From: Verrucomicrobiota bacterium
Lineage (GTDB): Bacteria; Verrucomicrobiota; Kiritimatiellia; CAIVKH01
Direction: 5' to 3'
Length of the DNA: 64,000 nucleotides
Assembly: GCA_024233345.1 (NCBI GenBank)
Contig: JACKPT010000007.1
Coordinates: 124,001-188,000 of the forward strand
Position 1 is the first letter of the stretch. Each line of letters begins with the position of its first letter. Both the position numbers and the translations under genes were made by a program. Below the pieces are notes generated by a model. That model made no database searches. It was not told the origin of the DNA and saw nothing but the letters and a program-made list of their open reading frames with translations. Below, one piece after another: positions 51,636-60,039 of the stretch.

Positions 51636-51680
51636 AATAAGTATCAGTTATTGAAATAATAACAAGTATTCATTTGAATA
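51636..51680. promoter_or_regulatory. AT-rich LysR/sulfatase intergenic operator candidate
   Basis: Two dyads are adjacent: GTTATT (51647-51652) with AATAAC (51658-51663), and TATTCA (51667-51672) with TGAATA (51675-51680). They sit in an AT-rich patch between the divergent starts at 51621 and 51742, where a LysR tetramer and two promoters would be expected. No binding-site consensus is known for this regulator. Confidence 0.45.
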
Positions 51681-51741
51681 GGAGGCTGGAGTTCGGTATT
51701 TTTTTGCCTTCTTGCCACACAATTCATACGAGGAGGTATTC

Positions 51742-53319
51742 ATGTTGAGAAAAATGCTGGCCGCCATCGCGGTCGTTTCGCTTGCCACATCCATCACCCA
51801 GGCCCAGGACGTTCCTCCCAAGCCGAACGTGCTTGTGATCTGGGGGGATGATATTGGGATCTGGAACATCAGTCATAACAATCGGGGCATGATGGGCTAC
51901 CAGACACCGAATATTGACCGGATTGCCCGCGAGGGCGTGGGTTTCACCGACTACTATGGGCAGCAGAGCTGTACCGCCGGTCGGGCCGCATTTATCAATG
52001 GCTCGGTGCCGGTACGCACCGGGATGACCAAGGTCGGCATGCCTGCCGCCCCCGAAGGCTGGCAGATGACGGATGTCACCATGGCGACGGTGATGAAGAG
52101 TTTGGGCTATGCCACCGGTCAGTTTGGCAAGAACCACCAGGGGGACCGTGACGAACACCTCCCCACCATGCATGGCTTCGACGAATTTTTCGGAAACCTG
52201 TACCACCTCAACGCTGAGGAGGAGCCGGAGAATGAGGATTATCCAGCGGATATGGTACTGGCCGACGGCAAAACATTCCGGGAGGTCTTTGGTCCCCGGG
52301 GGGTGCTCAAGTGCACCGCGAATCCCGACGGCACCCAGACCATTGAGGATACCGGCCCCCTGACCAAGAAGCGCATGGAGACTATCGACGAAGAAACCCT
52401 GGCTGCGGCCAAGGACTTCATCAAGCGGCAGGTTGCAGCCGGTGAACCTTTCTTCTGCTGGTGGAATGCCACCCGGATGCATTTCCGCACCCATGTGAAG
52501 GAAGAGCACCGCGGCATCAGCGGCCCGAGTGGAGACGAATATCATGATGGCATGGTCGAGCACGATATGATGGTCGGCGACTTGCTGGCCTTGCTCGATG
52601 AGCTGGGTATCGCGGAGAATACCATTGTCCAGTATTCCACCGACAACGGACCGCATTTCAACACCTGGCCGGATGCCGGCACGACCCCGTTCCGCGGCGA
52701 GAAAAACTCGAACTGGGAAGGTGCCTACCGGGTGCCCTGCTTTGTACGCTGGCCGGGTCACTGGCCCGCCGGGGTGACTCTGAACGGGATTGTGTCACAT
52801 GAGGACTGGCTGCCCACCTTCGCTGCGGCTGCCGGCAACCCGGACATCAAGGAACAGCTTATGGCGGGTGTTGAGCTCAACGGTCGTACCTACAAAAACT
52901 ATATCGACGGCTACAACCTGCTCGATTACCTCAGCGGAAACGTTCAGGACTCGCCACGCCGGGAGTTTATCTATGTTGACGACGGGGGGAATGTGGCGGC
53001 GATCCGTTATGACGACTGGAAAGCGGTCTATCTCGAAAACCGGGCTGAACAGTTGCAGGTTTGGCGTGAGCCCTTCGTCAGTCTTCGCCTGCCGCTGTTG
53101 TTCAACCTCCGGCGCGATCCGTTTGAAAAGGCGCAGCACAACTCGAATACCTATCATGATTGGGTGATCGATCGCGCTTATGTCCTCGGCCCCATGCAGG
53201 TGGTGGCGAGCAAGTTCCTGATGACCCTCAAGGAATTCCCTCCGAGCCAGATGCCGGGTGATTGGAGCCTCCAGTCGCTGGAAGCCAAGATCAAGGGAAT
53301 GACCGCAGGCGGTCTGTAA
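51742..53319 (+). CDS. Type I (formylglycine) sulfatase, exported
   Basis: The ATG at 51742 follows AGGAGG and gives 525 residues with a signal peptide (to about residue 22). Metal-binding D36/D37 occur in VIWGDDIG. The modification motif is C77-TAGR, in which Cys77 is converted to formylglycine by an FGE or anSME enzyme. A metal/substrate segment YSTDNGPHFN lies further on. It hydrolyses sulfate esters in the periplasm or outside the cell; the layout resembles arylsulfatases more than choline sulfatases. A LysR gene is divergent, and a HAD-META gene follows. Confidence 0.93.
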   Translation: MLRKMLAAIAVVSLATSITQAQDVPPKPNVLVIWGDDIGIWNISHNNRGMMGYQTPNIDRIAREGVGFTDYYGQQSCTAGRAAFINGSVPVRTGMTKVGMPAAPEGWQMTDVTMATVMKSLGYATGQFGKNHQGDRDEHLPTMHGFDEFFGNLYHLNAEEEPENEDYPADMVLADGKTFREVFGPRGVLKCTANPDGTQTIEDTGPLTKKRMETIDEETLAAAKDFIKRQVAAGEPFFCWWNATRMHFRTHVKEEHRGISGPSGDEYHDGMVEHDMMVGDLLALLDELGIAENTIVQYSTDNGPHFNTWPDAGTTPFRGEKNSNWEGAYRVPCFVRWPGHWPAGVTLNGIVSHEDWLPTFAAAAGNPDIKEQLMAGVELNGRTYKNYIDGYNLLDYLSGNVQDSPRREFIYVDDGGNVAAIRYDDWKAVYLENRAEQLQVWREPFVSLRLPLLFNLRRDPFEKAQHNSNTYHDWVIDRAYVLGPMQVVASKFLMTLKEFPPSQMPGDWSLQSLEAKIKGMTAGGL

Positions 53320-53340
53320 CCTACCCGCAAATCAACCATC

Positions 53341-53375
53341 GGCGGGTCTCCGAACCGGAGACCCGCCGCTTTTTT
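53341..53375 (+). terminator. Terminator-like hairpin abutting the next start codon
   Basis: GGCGGGTCTCCG (53341-53352) and CGGAGACCCGCC (53356-53367) form a perfect 12-bp stem. A GC dinucleotide and six T residues (53370-53375) follow, and the ATG of the HAD-META gene comes immediately after. It lies 21 bp after the sulfatase stop. It may terminate the sulfatase mRNA or act as an attenuator. Confidence 0.88.
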
Positions 53376-54722
53376 ATGATGATGAAAACAATTTCTATCG
53401 TTGCCCTGAGCATGGCGTTGTTCATGCCCGCGTTTGCGGCCGATGATCCACTGCCATCATGGAATGATGGCTCGGCCAAGGCCTCCATCATTGCATTTGT
53501 TGAAAAGGTCACCCAGGCCGACTCGCCGGAATTTGTTCCGGTGCCGGAACGGATTGCCACCTTTGACAATGATGGTTGTCTCTGGTCCGAACAGCCGATG
53601 TACTTCCAGGCGTTTTTTATCTTTGATCGCATCAAGGAACTTGCCTCCCAACATCCGGAATGGGAAACCCAGGAACCGTTTGCCTCGGTGTTGAAGGGGG
53701 ATTTGAAGGCCGCGATGGCGGGTGGGGAGCATGGTCTGATGGAAATGGCCATGGCCACCCACGCGGGTATGAACACCGAGGCATTTGCGCAGATCGTCTC
53801 GGACTGGATTGCCACCGCCCGGCATCCCACCACCGGTAAGCTCTACACGGAAATGGTCTATCAGCCGATGCTGGAAGTGCTGGCCTACTTGCGGGACAAT
53901 GGTTTCAAAACCTATATCGTGTCCGGCGGCGGGATTGAGTTCATGCGGCCATGGACCGAACGGGTCTATGGCATCCCCCCGGAGCAGGTGGTGGGAAGCA
54001 GTATCAAAACTCAATTTGAACTGCAGGATGGCGTGCCGGTTCTGATGCGGTTGCCGGAAATGAATTTTATTGATGACAAGGAAGGTAAGCCGGTGGCTAT
54101 CCATCAGCACATCGGGCGCCGTCCCATCGCGGCATTTGGAAACTCGGATGGTGATTTGCAGATGTTGCAATGGACCTCGGCCGGCGAGGGGCTGCGTTTT
54201 TGTCTGTATGTTCATCATACCGATGGCGAGCGTGAGTGGGCTTACGACCGTGAATCCCATGTCGGCCGGCTCGACAAGGGTCTTGATGAGGCCATGGCAA
54301 AGGGATGGACCGTGGCCGATATGAAAATGGATTGGAACCGGATTTATCCGGATGCCCCAGCCGTGATCCCGGCAAACCCGTTGATGAAAACAAGCTGGCT
54401 GGTCGAGGATCTTGGCGGTCAAGGGGTGATCGATTATGCCCAAACCACCATCCGGTTTGATGAGGCCGCCGGGGTGTCCGGCAGTACAGGGTGCAATCGC
54501 TACACCGGCTCGGTGAAGATGGATGGGGCGCAGCTTTCCTTCGGTCCCATGGCCTCGACCCGCATGGCCTGTCCCGAGGCGGTCATGGATCAGGAACAGC
54601 GGTTTGAATCCGCGATGGGTCGGGTGAAGACTTTTGCCCTTGAACAGGAGGACGCCATCTTGAACCTGCTCGATGAGGGTGGCGATGTAGTCGTGCGCGC
54701 ATCCAGAATGATCGAACGGTAA
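53376..54722 (+). CDS. Exported HAD phosphatase fused to a META domain
   Basis: 448 residues. The start must be one of three consecutive ATGs (53376-53384), since the signal peptide (TISIVALSMALFMPAFA) follows at once. A HAD domain covers about residues 55-330: nucleophile D64 and D66 in TFDNDGCLW, YIVSGGG, and FGNSDGDLQML. A META (HslJ-like) domain at about 345-448 has the motif GCNRYTGS and ASTRMACPEAV. It probably hydrolyses phosphoesters in the periplasm. No Shine-Dalgarno is present; a terminator hairpin lies directly upstream. It may be linked to sulfatase use of sulfo/phospho-substrates (inference). Confidence 0.88.
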   Translation: MMMKTISIVALSMALFMPAFAADDPLPSWNDGSAKASIIAFVEKVTQADSPEFVPVPERIATFDNDGCLWSEQPMYFQAFFIFDRIKELASQHPEWETQEPFASVLKGDLKAAMAGGEHGLMEMAMATHAGMNTEAFAQIVSDWIATARHPTTGKLYTEMVYQPMLEVLAYLRDNGFKTYIVSGGGIEFMRPWTERVYGIPPEQVVGSSIKTQFELQDGVPVLMRLPEMNFIDDKEGKPVAIHQHIGRRPIAAFGNSDGDLQMLQWTSAGEGLRFCLYVHHTDGEREWAYDRESHVGRLDKGLDEAMAKGWTVADMKMDWNRIYPDAPAVIPANPLMKTSWLVEDLGGQGVIDYAQTTIRFDEAAGVSGSTGCNRYTGSVKMDGAQLSFGPMASTRMACPEAVMDQEQRFESAMGRVKTFALEQEDAILNLLDEGGDVVVRASRMIER

Positions 54723-54783
54723 TCCTGGCCCGGCAAAACATACCCCGAGCGCTGTCCGTCTCCGTGTTGTTTCCTGAATAGGA

Positions 54784-54830
54784 GATAGCGCTTCCGTGAT
54801 TGGCGCTATCCCGCGATCGACAATCACGGA
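54784..54830 (+). promoter_or_regulatory. Structured leader, pseudoknot or alternative-hairpin candidate
   Basis: GATAGCGC (54784-54791) pairs with GCGCTATC (54803-54810) as hairpin 1. Its loop, TCCGTGATTG (54793-54802), is a perfect 10-nt reverse complement of CAATCACGGA (54821-54830). The two pairings either form an H-type pseudoknot or compete. The element sits about 55 nt before a lipoprotein start. No known riboswitch family is recognised. Confidence 0.6.
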
Positions 54831-54883
54831 CAGGAGTTTTGCCGGATCCAGTATGAACAGGTGTGAAAGGCGAGGTGCAGAAT

Positions 54884-55108
54884 ATGATCAGGAAAATTCA
54901 TGGGCTGAGTTGTTTGGTTCTCGCAGTTATAATTCTGGGAAGCGGTTGTGCCACCACGGCCAAAAAAGCTACCCAAAAAGTGGCCAAGAAGTCGGTGGAA
55001 GCCACGGTTGAAGGCGCCAAGGTAACGGGCAAGGTCGCGGCCAAAGGCGCCAAAGCTGTGGGTGGAGCCGCTGCGGGTGCCGTCGGTGCGGTGGTCGACC
55101 GAGAGTAA
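54884..55108 (+). CDS. Small lipoprotein with Ala/Lys/Val helical repeats
   Basis: 74 residues from the ATG at 54884, with lipobox GSGC. The mature part is an amphipathic helix of about 11-residue repeats (KKATQKVAKKSVEATVEGAK...), ending in a Gly/Ala-rich turn and VDRE. Such sequences coat membranes or tether to peptidoglycan, loosely like Lpp or LEA-type proteins; no family assignment is made. A structured leader (54784-54830) lies upstream. Confidence 0.75.
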   Translation: MIRKIHGLSCLVLAVIILGSGCATTAKKATQKVAKKSVEATVEGAKVTGKVAAKGAKAVGGAAAGAVGAVVDRE

Positions 55109-55172
55109 ACCTCGACGCCTATAAGTTGTGATCCGCAGCGTGGGGCGGGCCCGGGGGATCCGGATGTCCGGA

Positions 55173-56039
55173 TTATTGCTGCTCCGCGCCAATCACCGGG
55201 GTGCGTTTTTGCCCGATGACAACGCAATTGTAGAGGATCCGGCCGATCTGATCACGGGTATAATAGGCATTGCTGCCGGGAGCTTCGGAGAAGGCCACCA
55301 CCGCTTGTTGTTCGATATCGATGATGTCGCCTGCGAGTTCTTCGTGTTCCCATACTGCGGGATTGGTGAGTTCGATATCCGATGCCCACCGGAGCAGCAG
55401 GTTGCCTTCCTGCCAATAGGCCCAGATTTCGTTGGCGACGGGAGAGAGGGGGGCGACAAACACGGTTTGGGGGCCGGTGAGGCCATCGCGGTGGTCGCCG
55501 AGTTCTTCAAGGATGGCTTCCCGGAGCCGGGCGCTCAGCTCGGGGGAGGGGAAATCGGGTTGGCTTCGGGTGTTGAACAGGTAGGTGAGGATATCCCGGA
55601 CCGGATAGGCGATGGTGATTTCATCTGCGACCGGTTCAGGCGGAAGGGCAAGGCGCTCGACATTGACAATCTTGAACCGGTCGCTGCGCACCTCCACGCC
55701 AAGCTCATCGATGGTATAGTCGGTCTTTTTCATCTGCACGAGGGTGGCGAGGGTGGGGATATACACCTCGGCATACAGACTCTGATCGCCTGCGTCCAGC
55801 GTGGGATGTTGGGGCCGGATGTGAAAGGCGAGTTCACCCGTGCCCGCGATGCCGTCAAAATCCTGCTCGTCGAGATTCCACCGGTAAAGGTGGCGGGCAA
55901 TTTCGCTGAGAGTGGTCAGGTCAGAGAGTTCGGCATACCGATCGGCGACCGGTGTTTCCATCTCCGCGCCAATCGATGTCTGTACCGACCCTGGCAGAAG
56001 AATGAGGGCGAGCAGAAGCATGGTGGAAATTCTTTTCAT
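55173..56039 (-). CDS. Exported protein, unknown function
   Basis: 288 residues from the ATG at 56039, which shares its A with the preceding TGA stop (TGATG), so it is translationally coupled. A signal peptide (STMLLLALILLPGSVQT) precedes a soluble domain with strand-rich segments. No recognised motif. It is the third gene of a minus-strand operon after cardiolipin synthase and another exported protein. Confidence 0.7.
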   Translation of the reverse strand: MKRISTMLLLALILLPGSVQTSIGAEMETPVADRYAELSDLTTLSEIARHLYRWNLDEQDFDGIAGTGELAFHIRPQHPTLDAGDQSLYAEVYIPTLATLVQMKKTDYTIDELGVEVRSDRFKIVNVERLALPPEPVADEITIAYPVRDILTYLFNTRSQPDFPSPELSARLREAILEELGDHRDGLTGPQTVFVAPLSPVANEIWAYWQEGNLLLRWASDIELTNPAVWEHEELAGDIIDIEQQAVVAFSEAPGSNAYYTRDQIGRILYNCVVIGQKRTPVIGAEQQ

Positions 56040-56707
56040 CACAGATCCTTGAGGGTGAAGAACCGGTTCCCGCCGAGGGATCCGTCCAGGTTGTTGGGGA
56101 TTTTGACAAAGTTGCCGCCGGGGCTGTAGCAGTCGCGGTCGGTCATCCAGGAATACGCCCGCCCGGTCACGGGGGTGGAGCCCACGCGATGGAGGCTGGC
56201 GAACCGATCGGCTTCCTGGATGCCTCCCTTCAGGTAGGCCTTGGCAAGGCCCTGGCCATAATTCAGCAGGCCGGCAAATTTTCCGGGCTTGCCTCCGCTG
56301 TTGGCGATGTTCGACAGGTATTGGATGCGCTCTTCGACCCTGGGCACTGCGGCGAGGTTGCCCTTGGCGTCGCGATAGAAACCGTCACATTGACCCTTCT
56401 CGCCGCCAGCAGTGATGATGTCGAAAATGTCGGATGTCTTGATGGAGGCGATGTGCTCCTGGCGGTAGCCGTCGGGTATGTAGTGAATGCGGCCATGGAG
56501 AACCCAGAGGATCTGGAGCATGGTCGCGCGGGTGTTCTCCTCGCTCACGTAGCCCTTTTCGCCGGGGAAGGGGGCCTCATTGATCAGTAGCCGGGCAAGG
56601 TATCCGGACTGGGAGGTCGGGGGTTCCAACTCGGCAAAGGGCTGGGCATGGGAAAGAAGGGGGCCGATCATTACTGCCAGCAAAATGGTATGAATCCGGA
56701 ATTTCAT
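56039..56707 (-). CDS. Exported protein, weakly SleB/cell-wall-hydrolase-like
   Basis: 222 residues from the ATG at 56707, with a signal peptide ending in SHAQP. The layout LLINEAPFPGE...TRATMLQILWVLHGRI, with later IPDGYR, weakly recalls the SleB-type cell-wall hydrolase region; catalytic residues could not be confirmed. Possible lytic or wall-binding role (low confidence). It starts 10 bp after the cardiolipin synthase stop and is coupled to the next gene. Confidence 0.6.
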   Translation of the reverse strand: MKFRIHTILLAVMIGPLLSHAQPFAELEPPTSQSGYLARLLINEAPFPGEKGYVSEENTRATMLQILWVLHGRIHYIPDGYRQEHIASIKTSDIFDIITAGGEKGQCDGFYRDAKGNLAAVPRVEERIQYLSNIANSGGKPGKFAGLLNYGQGLAKAYLKGGIQEADRFASLHRVGSTPVTGRAYSWMTDRDCYSPGGNFVKIPNNLDGSLGGNRFFTLKDL

Positions 56708-56717
56708 GCGTGGCACT

Positions 56718-58148
56718 TTAGAGGATTGGCGACAACAGTCGAGCGAACTTTACACCAAGTTTGAACCACAGGCTGCGCTGTTCATAATCGCTGATATCTA
56801 CCTCCCGGCACTGGGCAAAATCCTTCGCCAGCATGGTCTCCACTTCGCGGGCAAACCGTCGGTCTTCAACCACCATGGTGATCTCGAAGTTGAGGCGGAA
56901 GGACCGGTTGTCGGCATTGGCGGTGCCCACCGAGGCGAGGTGGTCGTCGATGAGAATGACCTTTTGGTGAAGGAAACCCGGGGTATACCGAAAGACATGG
57001 ATCCCGGGCAGGTTCAAGATCGCGAGGTAGGCAAAGGAGGCGAGATAGACCATCCGGTGGTCCGGTTTCAGGGGGAGCATGATCCGGACCTCGACGCCAC
57101 GCAGGGCTGCCGACTGGATCGCACTGATCACATCGAGGTCAGGTACAAAATAGGGGCTGACAATCCAAATGCGCTGGGTGGCGGCATGGAGGGCATTGAC
57201 AAAGAACAGGCTGCAGGTTTCCAGGGGGTCTGCCGGTCCGGAGGGCAGGACAAGGATGGATTGGTTGGCTTCCCTGGGTGCGGGCACCTCCCAGTTCAGC
57301 CGCAGCCTTTCCCCGGAAGCCCAATGCCAGTCTTCAAGGAATGCCACTTGAACCGCAGTGACACAGGGGCCGGTAAACACCGCGTGGGTATCCCGCCACG
57401 GACCGAACCTGGGGTCGCGGCCCATGTATTCATCACCGACATTGAGGCCGCCAACAAAAGCTTCCACCCCATCAATGATGACAATTTTCCGATGGTTTCG
57501 GAAATTGAGTTGCAGCCGATTCCGTAAACCCTTGCGGGTGTCAAAGGGCCGGATGTCCACACCGGCATCCCGCAGCTCCTGGAGATAGTGCTTGGGGAGG
57601 GCGTGTGAACCGACTTCGTCGTAGAGCACATGGATGCGCAGGCCCGCCCGGGCCCGGTTCAGCAGATGCTGTTTCAAGTCTCGGCCCAGTTGGTCATCGT
57701 GAAGAATAAAAAATTCCACCAGAATGTAGTCATGGGCCCGCTCGATGGCTTCAAAGATGGCGGAGAAAGTCGCATGGCCATCGATGAGCAGCCGGGCTTC
57801 GTTGCCGTGGGTAAAGGGCATACGGGCCAGGGCTTCCAAGCCGATCAAGTGCTGATTATGCCCGGTTACATTCGAGCGTATGTCGGGAAGTTTTTCCGCG
57901 AGATGCCGGGTGACCTCATGGATCTCATCGGCTCCCTGGCGCCGGGCATCGATGTAGCCGCGAAATTTATTCCGCCCGAATATCCAGTACAACGGAACGG
58001 CAAGATAGGGGAAGGTAACCAGCGCCATCGACCATGCGATCGCACCCTGGGGCGTGCGTGCGGTCATCAGGGCGCTGAACACGGAGAGAATACCCGCGAG
58101 GTGAAAAAGGAGGATCGCAATACTGATCAGGGGCATCATTGAGGTCAT
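56718..58148 (-). CDS. cls: Cardiolipin synthase (PLD family)
   Basis: 476 residues from the ATG at 58148, close to the usual length. Two N-terminal helices (about residues 5-25 and 35-55) are followed by two phospholipase D HKD motifs: HRKIVIIDG and HQKVILIDD. It joins two phosphatidylglycerol molecules, or PG with another donor, to form cardiolipin in the inner membrane. The longer reading frame to 58277 would overlap the divergent TamA start and is not supported. It heads a three-gene operon. Confidence 0.93.
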   Translation of the reverse strand: MTSMMPLISIAILLFHLAGILSVFSALMTARTPQGAIAWSMALVTFPYLAVPLYWIFGRNKFRGYIDARRQGADEIHEVTRHLAEKLPDIRSNVTGHNQHLIGLEALARMPFTHGNEARLLIDGHATFSAIFEAIERAHDYILVEFFILHDDQLGRDLKQHLLNRARAGLRIHVLYDEVGSHALPKHYLQELRDAGVDIRPFDTRKGLRNRLQLNFRNHRKIVIIDGVEAFVGGLNVGDEYMGRDPRFGPWRDTHAVFTGPCVTAVQVAFLEDWHWASGERLRLNWEVPAPREANQSILVLPSGPADPLETCSLFFVNALHAATQRIWIVSPYFVPDLDVISAIQSAALRGVEVRIMLPLKPDHRMVYLASFAYLAILNLPGIHVFRYTPGFLHQKVILIDDHLASVGTANADNRSFRLNFEITMVVEDRRFAREVETMLAKDFAQCREVDISDYEQRSLWFKLGVKFARLLSPIL

Positions 58149-58275
58149 GGTGGTTCCGTATATAGCAGACGTCCCGGTCATCTCCAAGGCGACTTTCCCG
58201 TTATCGATTCCCCTCACCATATTCTTCGAGCTTGTATCATGACCCAAAAGGCAGGACATCTTGGGGCAACTGGTC

Positions 58276-60039
58276 ATGAAAATCCCGATTCATCCGAACC
58301 TTGCCGCCGCTGCCGGAGCCGGCTGGTTTCTGCTTGCCTCCGGTTGTATCACCATGCCCTGGACACCAGCGCCCTATCGGTTGGAGATTGTTGGTATCGA
58401 GGATAAGGAGGTTACTGCAGCACTGGCGGCCCTGACCGATCTTCCGGCGCGACCAGCGAAGCCGGATCAGGATCCCCGGCGGCTCGAACGCCGGTATCGG
58501 GCGGATGCGGCCAAGCTACAGCGCTATCTTGAGGCTCGGGGCCTTGCTCATGCGGAGGTGTCGCTGGACATCGAGCAGAAACGCAAGCAATCCGTGATCC
58601 GCTTCACGATATCGGGAACCAATGTCTATACCGTGCGATCAGTTGAGGTCACCGGATGGGATGTCCTACCGGAGCAATGGACCCACCAACTGGTCGGCCA
58701 ACCGCTCTCCTATACCCGGATTGATGAGGCTGGCCGGCGGTTGGTCCGTACCCTTCAAAATCAGGGATATCCATCTGCGGCGGTGGAGCACAAAACCGTC
58801 GGACTGGATCATGAGACGCAGGAGGCGGAGGTGCGCTACTCGGTGCAGGCTGGTGCTCCGGCAGTGATGGGATCCTGGCAGGTCGATGGATTGAAACGGG
58901 TCGACCCCCGGTTTGTCGAGCGCCGGGTGCCCTGGGTCCCGGGTGATGTCTATCAGCGGAGCCTGGTCGATCAGTTCAGCCGTCAACTTTCCGAATCCGG
59001 TCTGTTCAGTTATGTGGGAGTCTCCCGCGCGGACGAGGATGCCCGGACCGGGGTCTATGATGTTGCAGTCCATTTGAAGGAGCGTCGCCGCCGAACCATT
59101 GGGGTGGGAGCGGCCTATCAGTCGGATACCGGTCCCGAGGCCCGTCTGCAATGGCAGCATCGCAACCTGTTTGGCATGGGGCAAAAATTTGAACTGGACG
59201 CGAAGTATGCCGAGGATCTCTGGCTCGGTCTCGCGGTATTGACCCTGCCTGATTGGCTTCGCGGCGACCAAGACCTCAATCTGGGAGTCAAGGCATCGGA
59301 GGAGTCGACCGATGCGTATCTGGTACGGTATGGGAAAGTATTTCTGACGGTACAGCACCGATGGAGCGAATCGTGGTCGGGAACCTTTGGCCCCGCTTTG
59401 CGGGAGTCCGTATCGGAGCAGTTGGATGCTGACGAGGCCTACTTGCAGGTTTCCTTTCCGGTGACCCTGTTTTGGAATGGACGCGATGATGTATTGAATC
59501 CGACCCGGGGTTTCGGGGTGGCTGGTGGCATCGAGCCGTTCTATGACCTCGAAGAGCAATTTGGATTTTTCAAGTCGATGGTTACCCCGGCGGTCTACCT
59601 GCCCCTCGCGGGGGAGACCCTGGTCCTGAGTTCGCGGTTGACCCTCGGTTCGATCAGCGGCGTCTCTTTGGATGGTATTCCGCCTGATCTTCGGTTTTAT
59701 GCGGGAGGCGGACAATCGATTCGGGGATACCAGTATCAATCGGTGGGGCCCCGGGAGGAGGGACGGCCGGTGGGGGGCAAGTCCTTGGTGGAGGCTTCGG
59801 TGGAACTGCGGTGGCGATTCTGGCGCAATCTTGGGACGGTCGTGTTTCTCGATGGCGGTTCAGCCTATGAGCCGGAGATCAGCGACTTTCGGGAAAGTTT
59901 TCAGTGGGGCACGGGGTTGGGCTTCCGCTATTTTACCGGTGTGGGACCGGTGCGGATTGATGTGGGACTGCCCTTGAACCCCCGCGATGGGATCGACAAC
60001 GATTACGAGTTCTATATCAGCATTGGGCAGGCTTTTTGA
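58276..60039 (+). CDS. TamL-like lipidated TamA (Omp85 family)
   Basis: 587 residues from the ATG at 58276. A lipobox (LLASGC) near residue 24 suggests lipidation, as known for the TamL variant. Three POTRA-like domains (about residues 35-260) precede a 16-strand barrel (about 285-587) with the loop-6 motif SIRGYQYQS and a terminal strand ending in IGQAF. TamA/TamL inserts some outer-membrane proteins together with TamB and helps lipid transport to the outer membrane. The TamB gene follows with a one-base stop-start overlap (TGATG). Confidence 0.9.
   Translation: MKIPIHPNLAAAAGAGWFLLASGCITMPWTPAPYRLEIVGIEDKEVTAALAALTDLPARPAKPDQDPRRLERRYRADAAKLQRYLEARGLAHAEVSLDIEQKRKQSVIRFTISGTNVYTVRSVEVTGWDVLPEQWTHQLVGQPLSYTRIDEAGRRLVRTLQNQGYPSAAVEHKTVGLDHETQEAEVRYSVQAGAPAVMGSWQVDGLKRVDPRFVERRVPWVPGDVYQRSLVDQFSRQLSESGLFSYVGVSRADEDARTGVYDVAVHLKERRRRTIGVGAAYQSDTGPEARLQWQHRNLFGMGQKFELDAKYAEDLWLGLAVLTLPDWLRGDQDLNLGVKASEESTDAYLVRYGKVFLTVQHRWSESWSGTFGPALRESVSEQLDADEAYLQVSFPVTLFWNGRDDVLNPTRGFGVAGGIEPFYDLEEQFGFFKSMVTPAVYLPLAGETLVLSSRLTLGSISGVSLDGIPPDLRFYAGGGQSIRGYQYQSVGPREEGRPVGGKSLVEASVELRWRFWRNLGTVVFLDGGSAYEPEISDFRESFQWGTGLGFRYFTGVGPVRIDVGLPLNPRDGIDNDYEFYISIGQAF

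Noticed and set aside
53457..54827. 456-residue minus-strand reading frame
   Set aside because: It is antisense to the HAD-META gene, whose catalytic motifs are clear.
54796..55011. Small reading frame through the structured leader
   Set aside because: It overlaps the lipoprotein gene in another frame and has no ribosome site at a usable distance.
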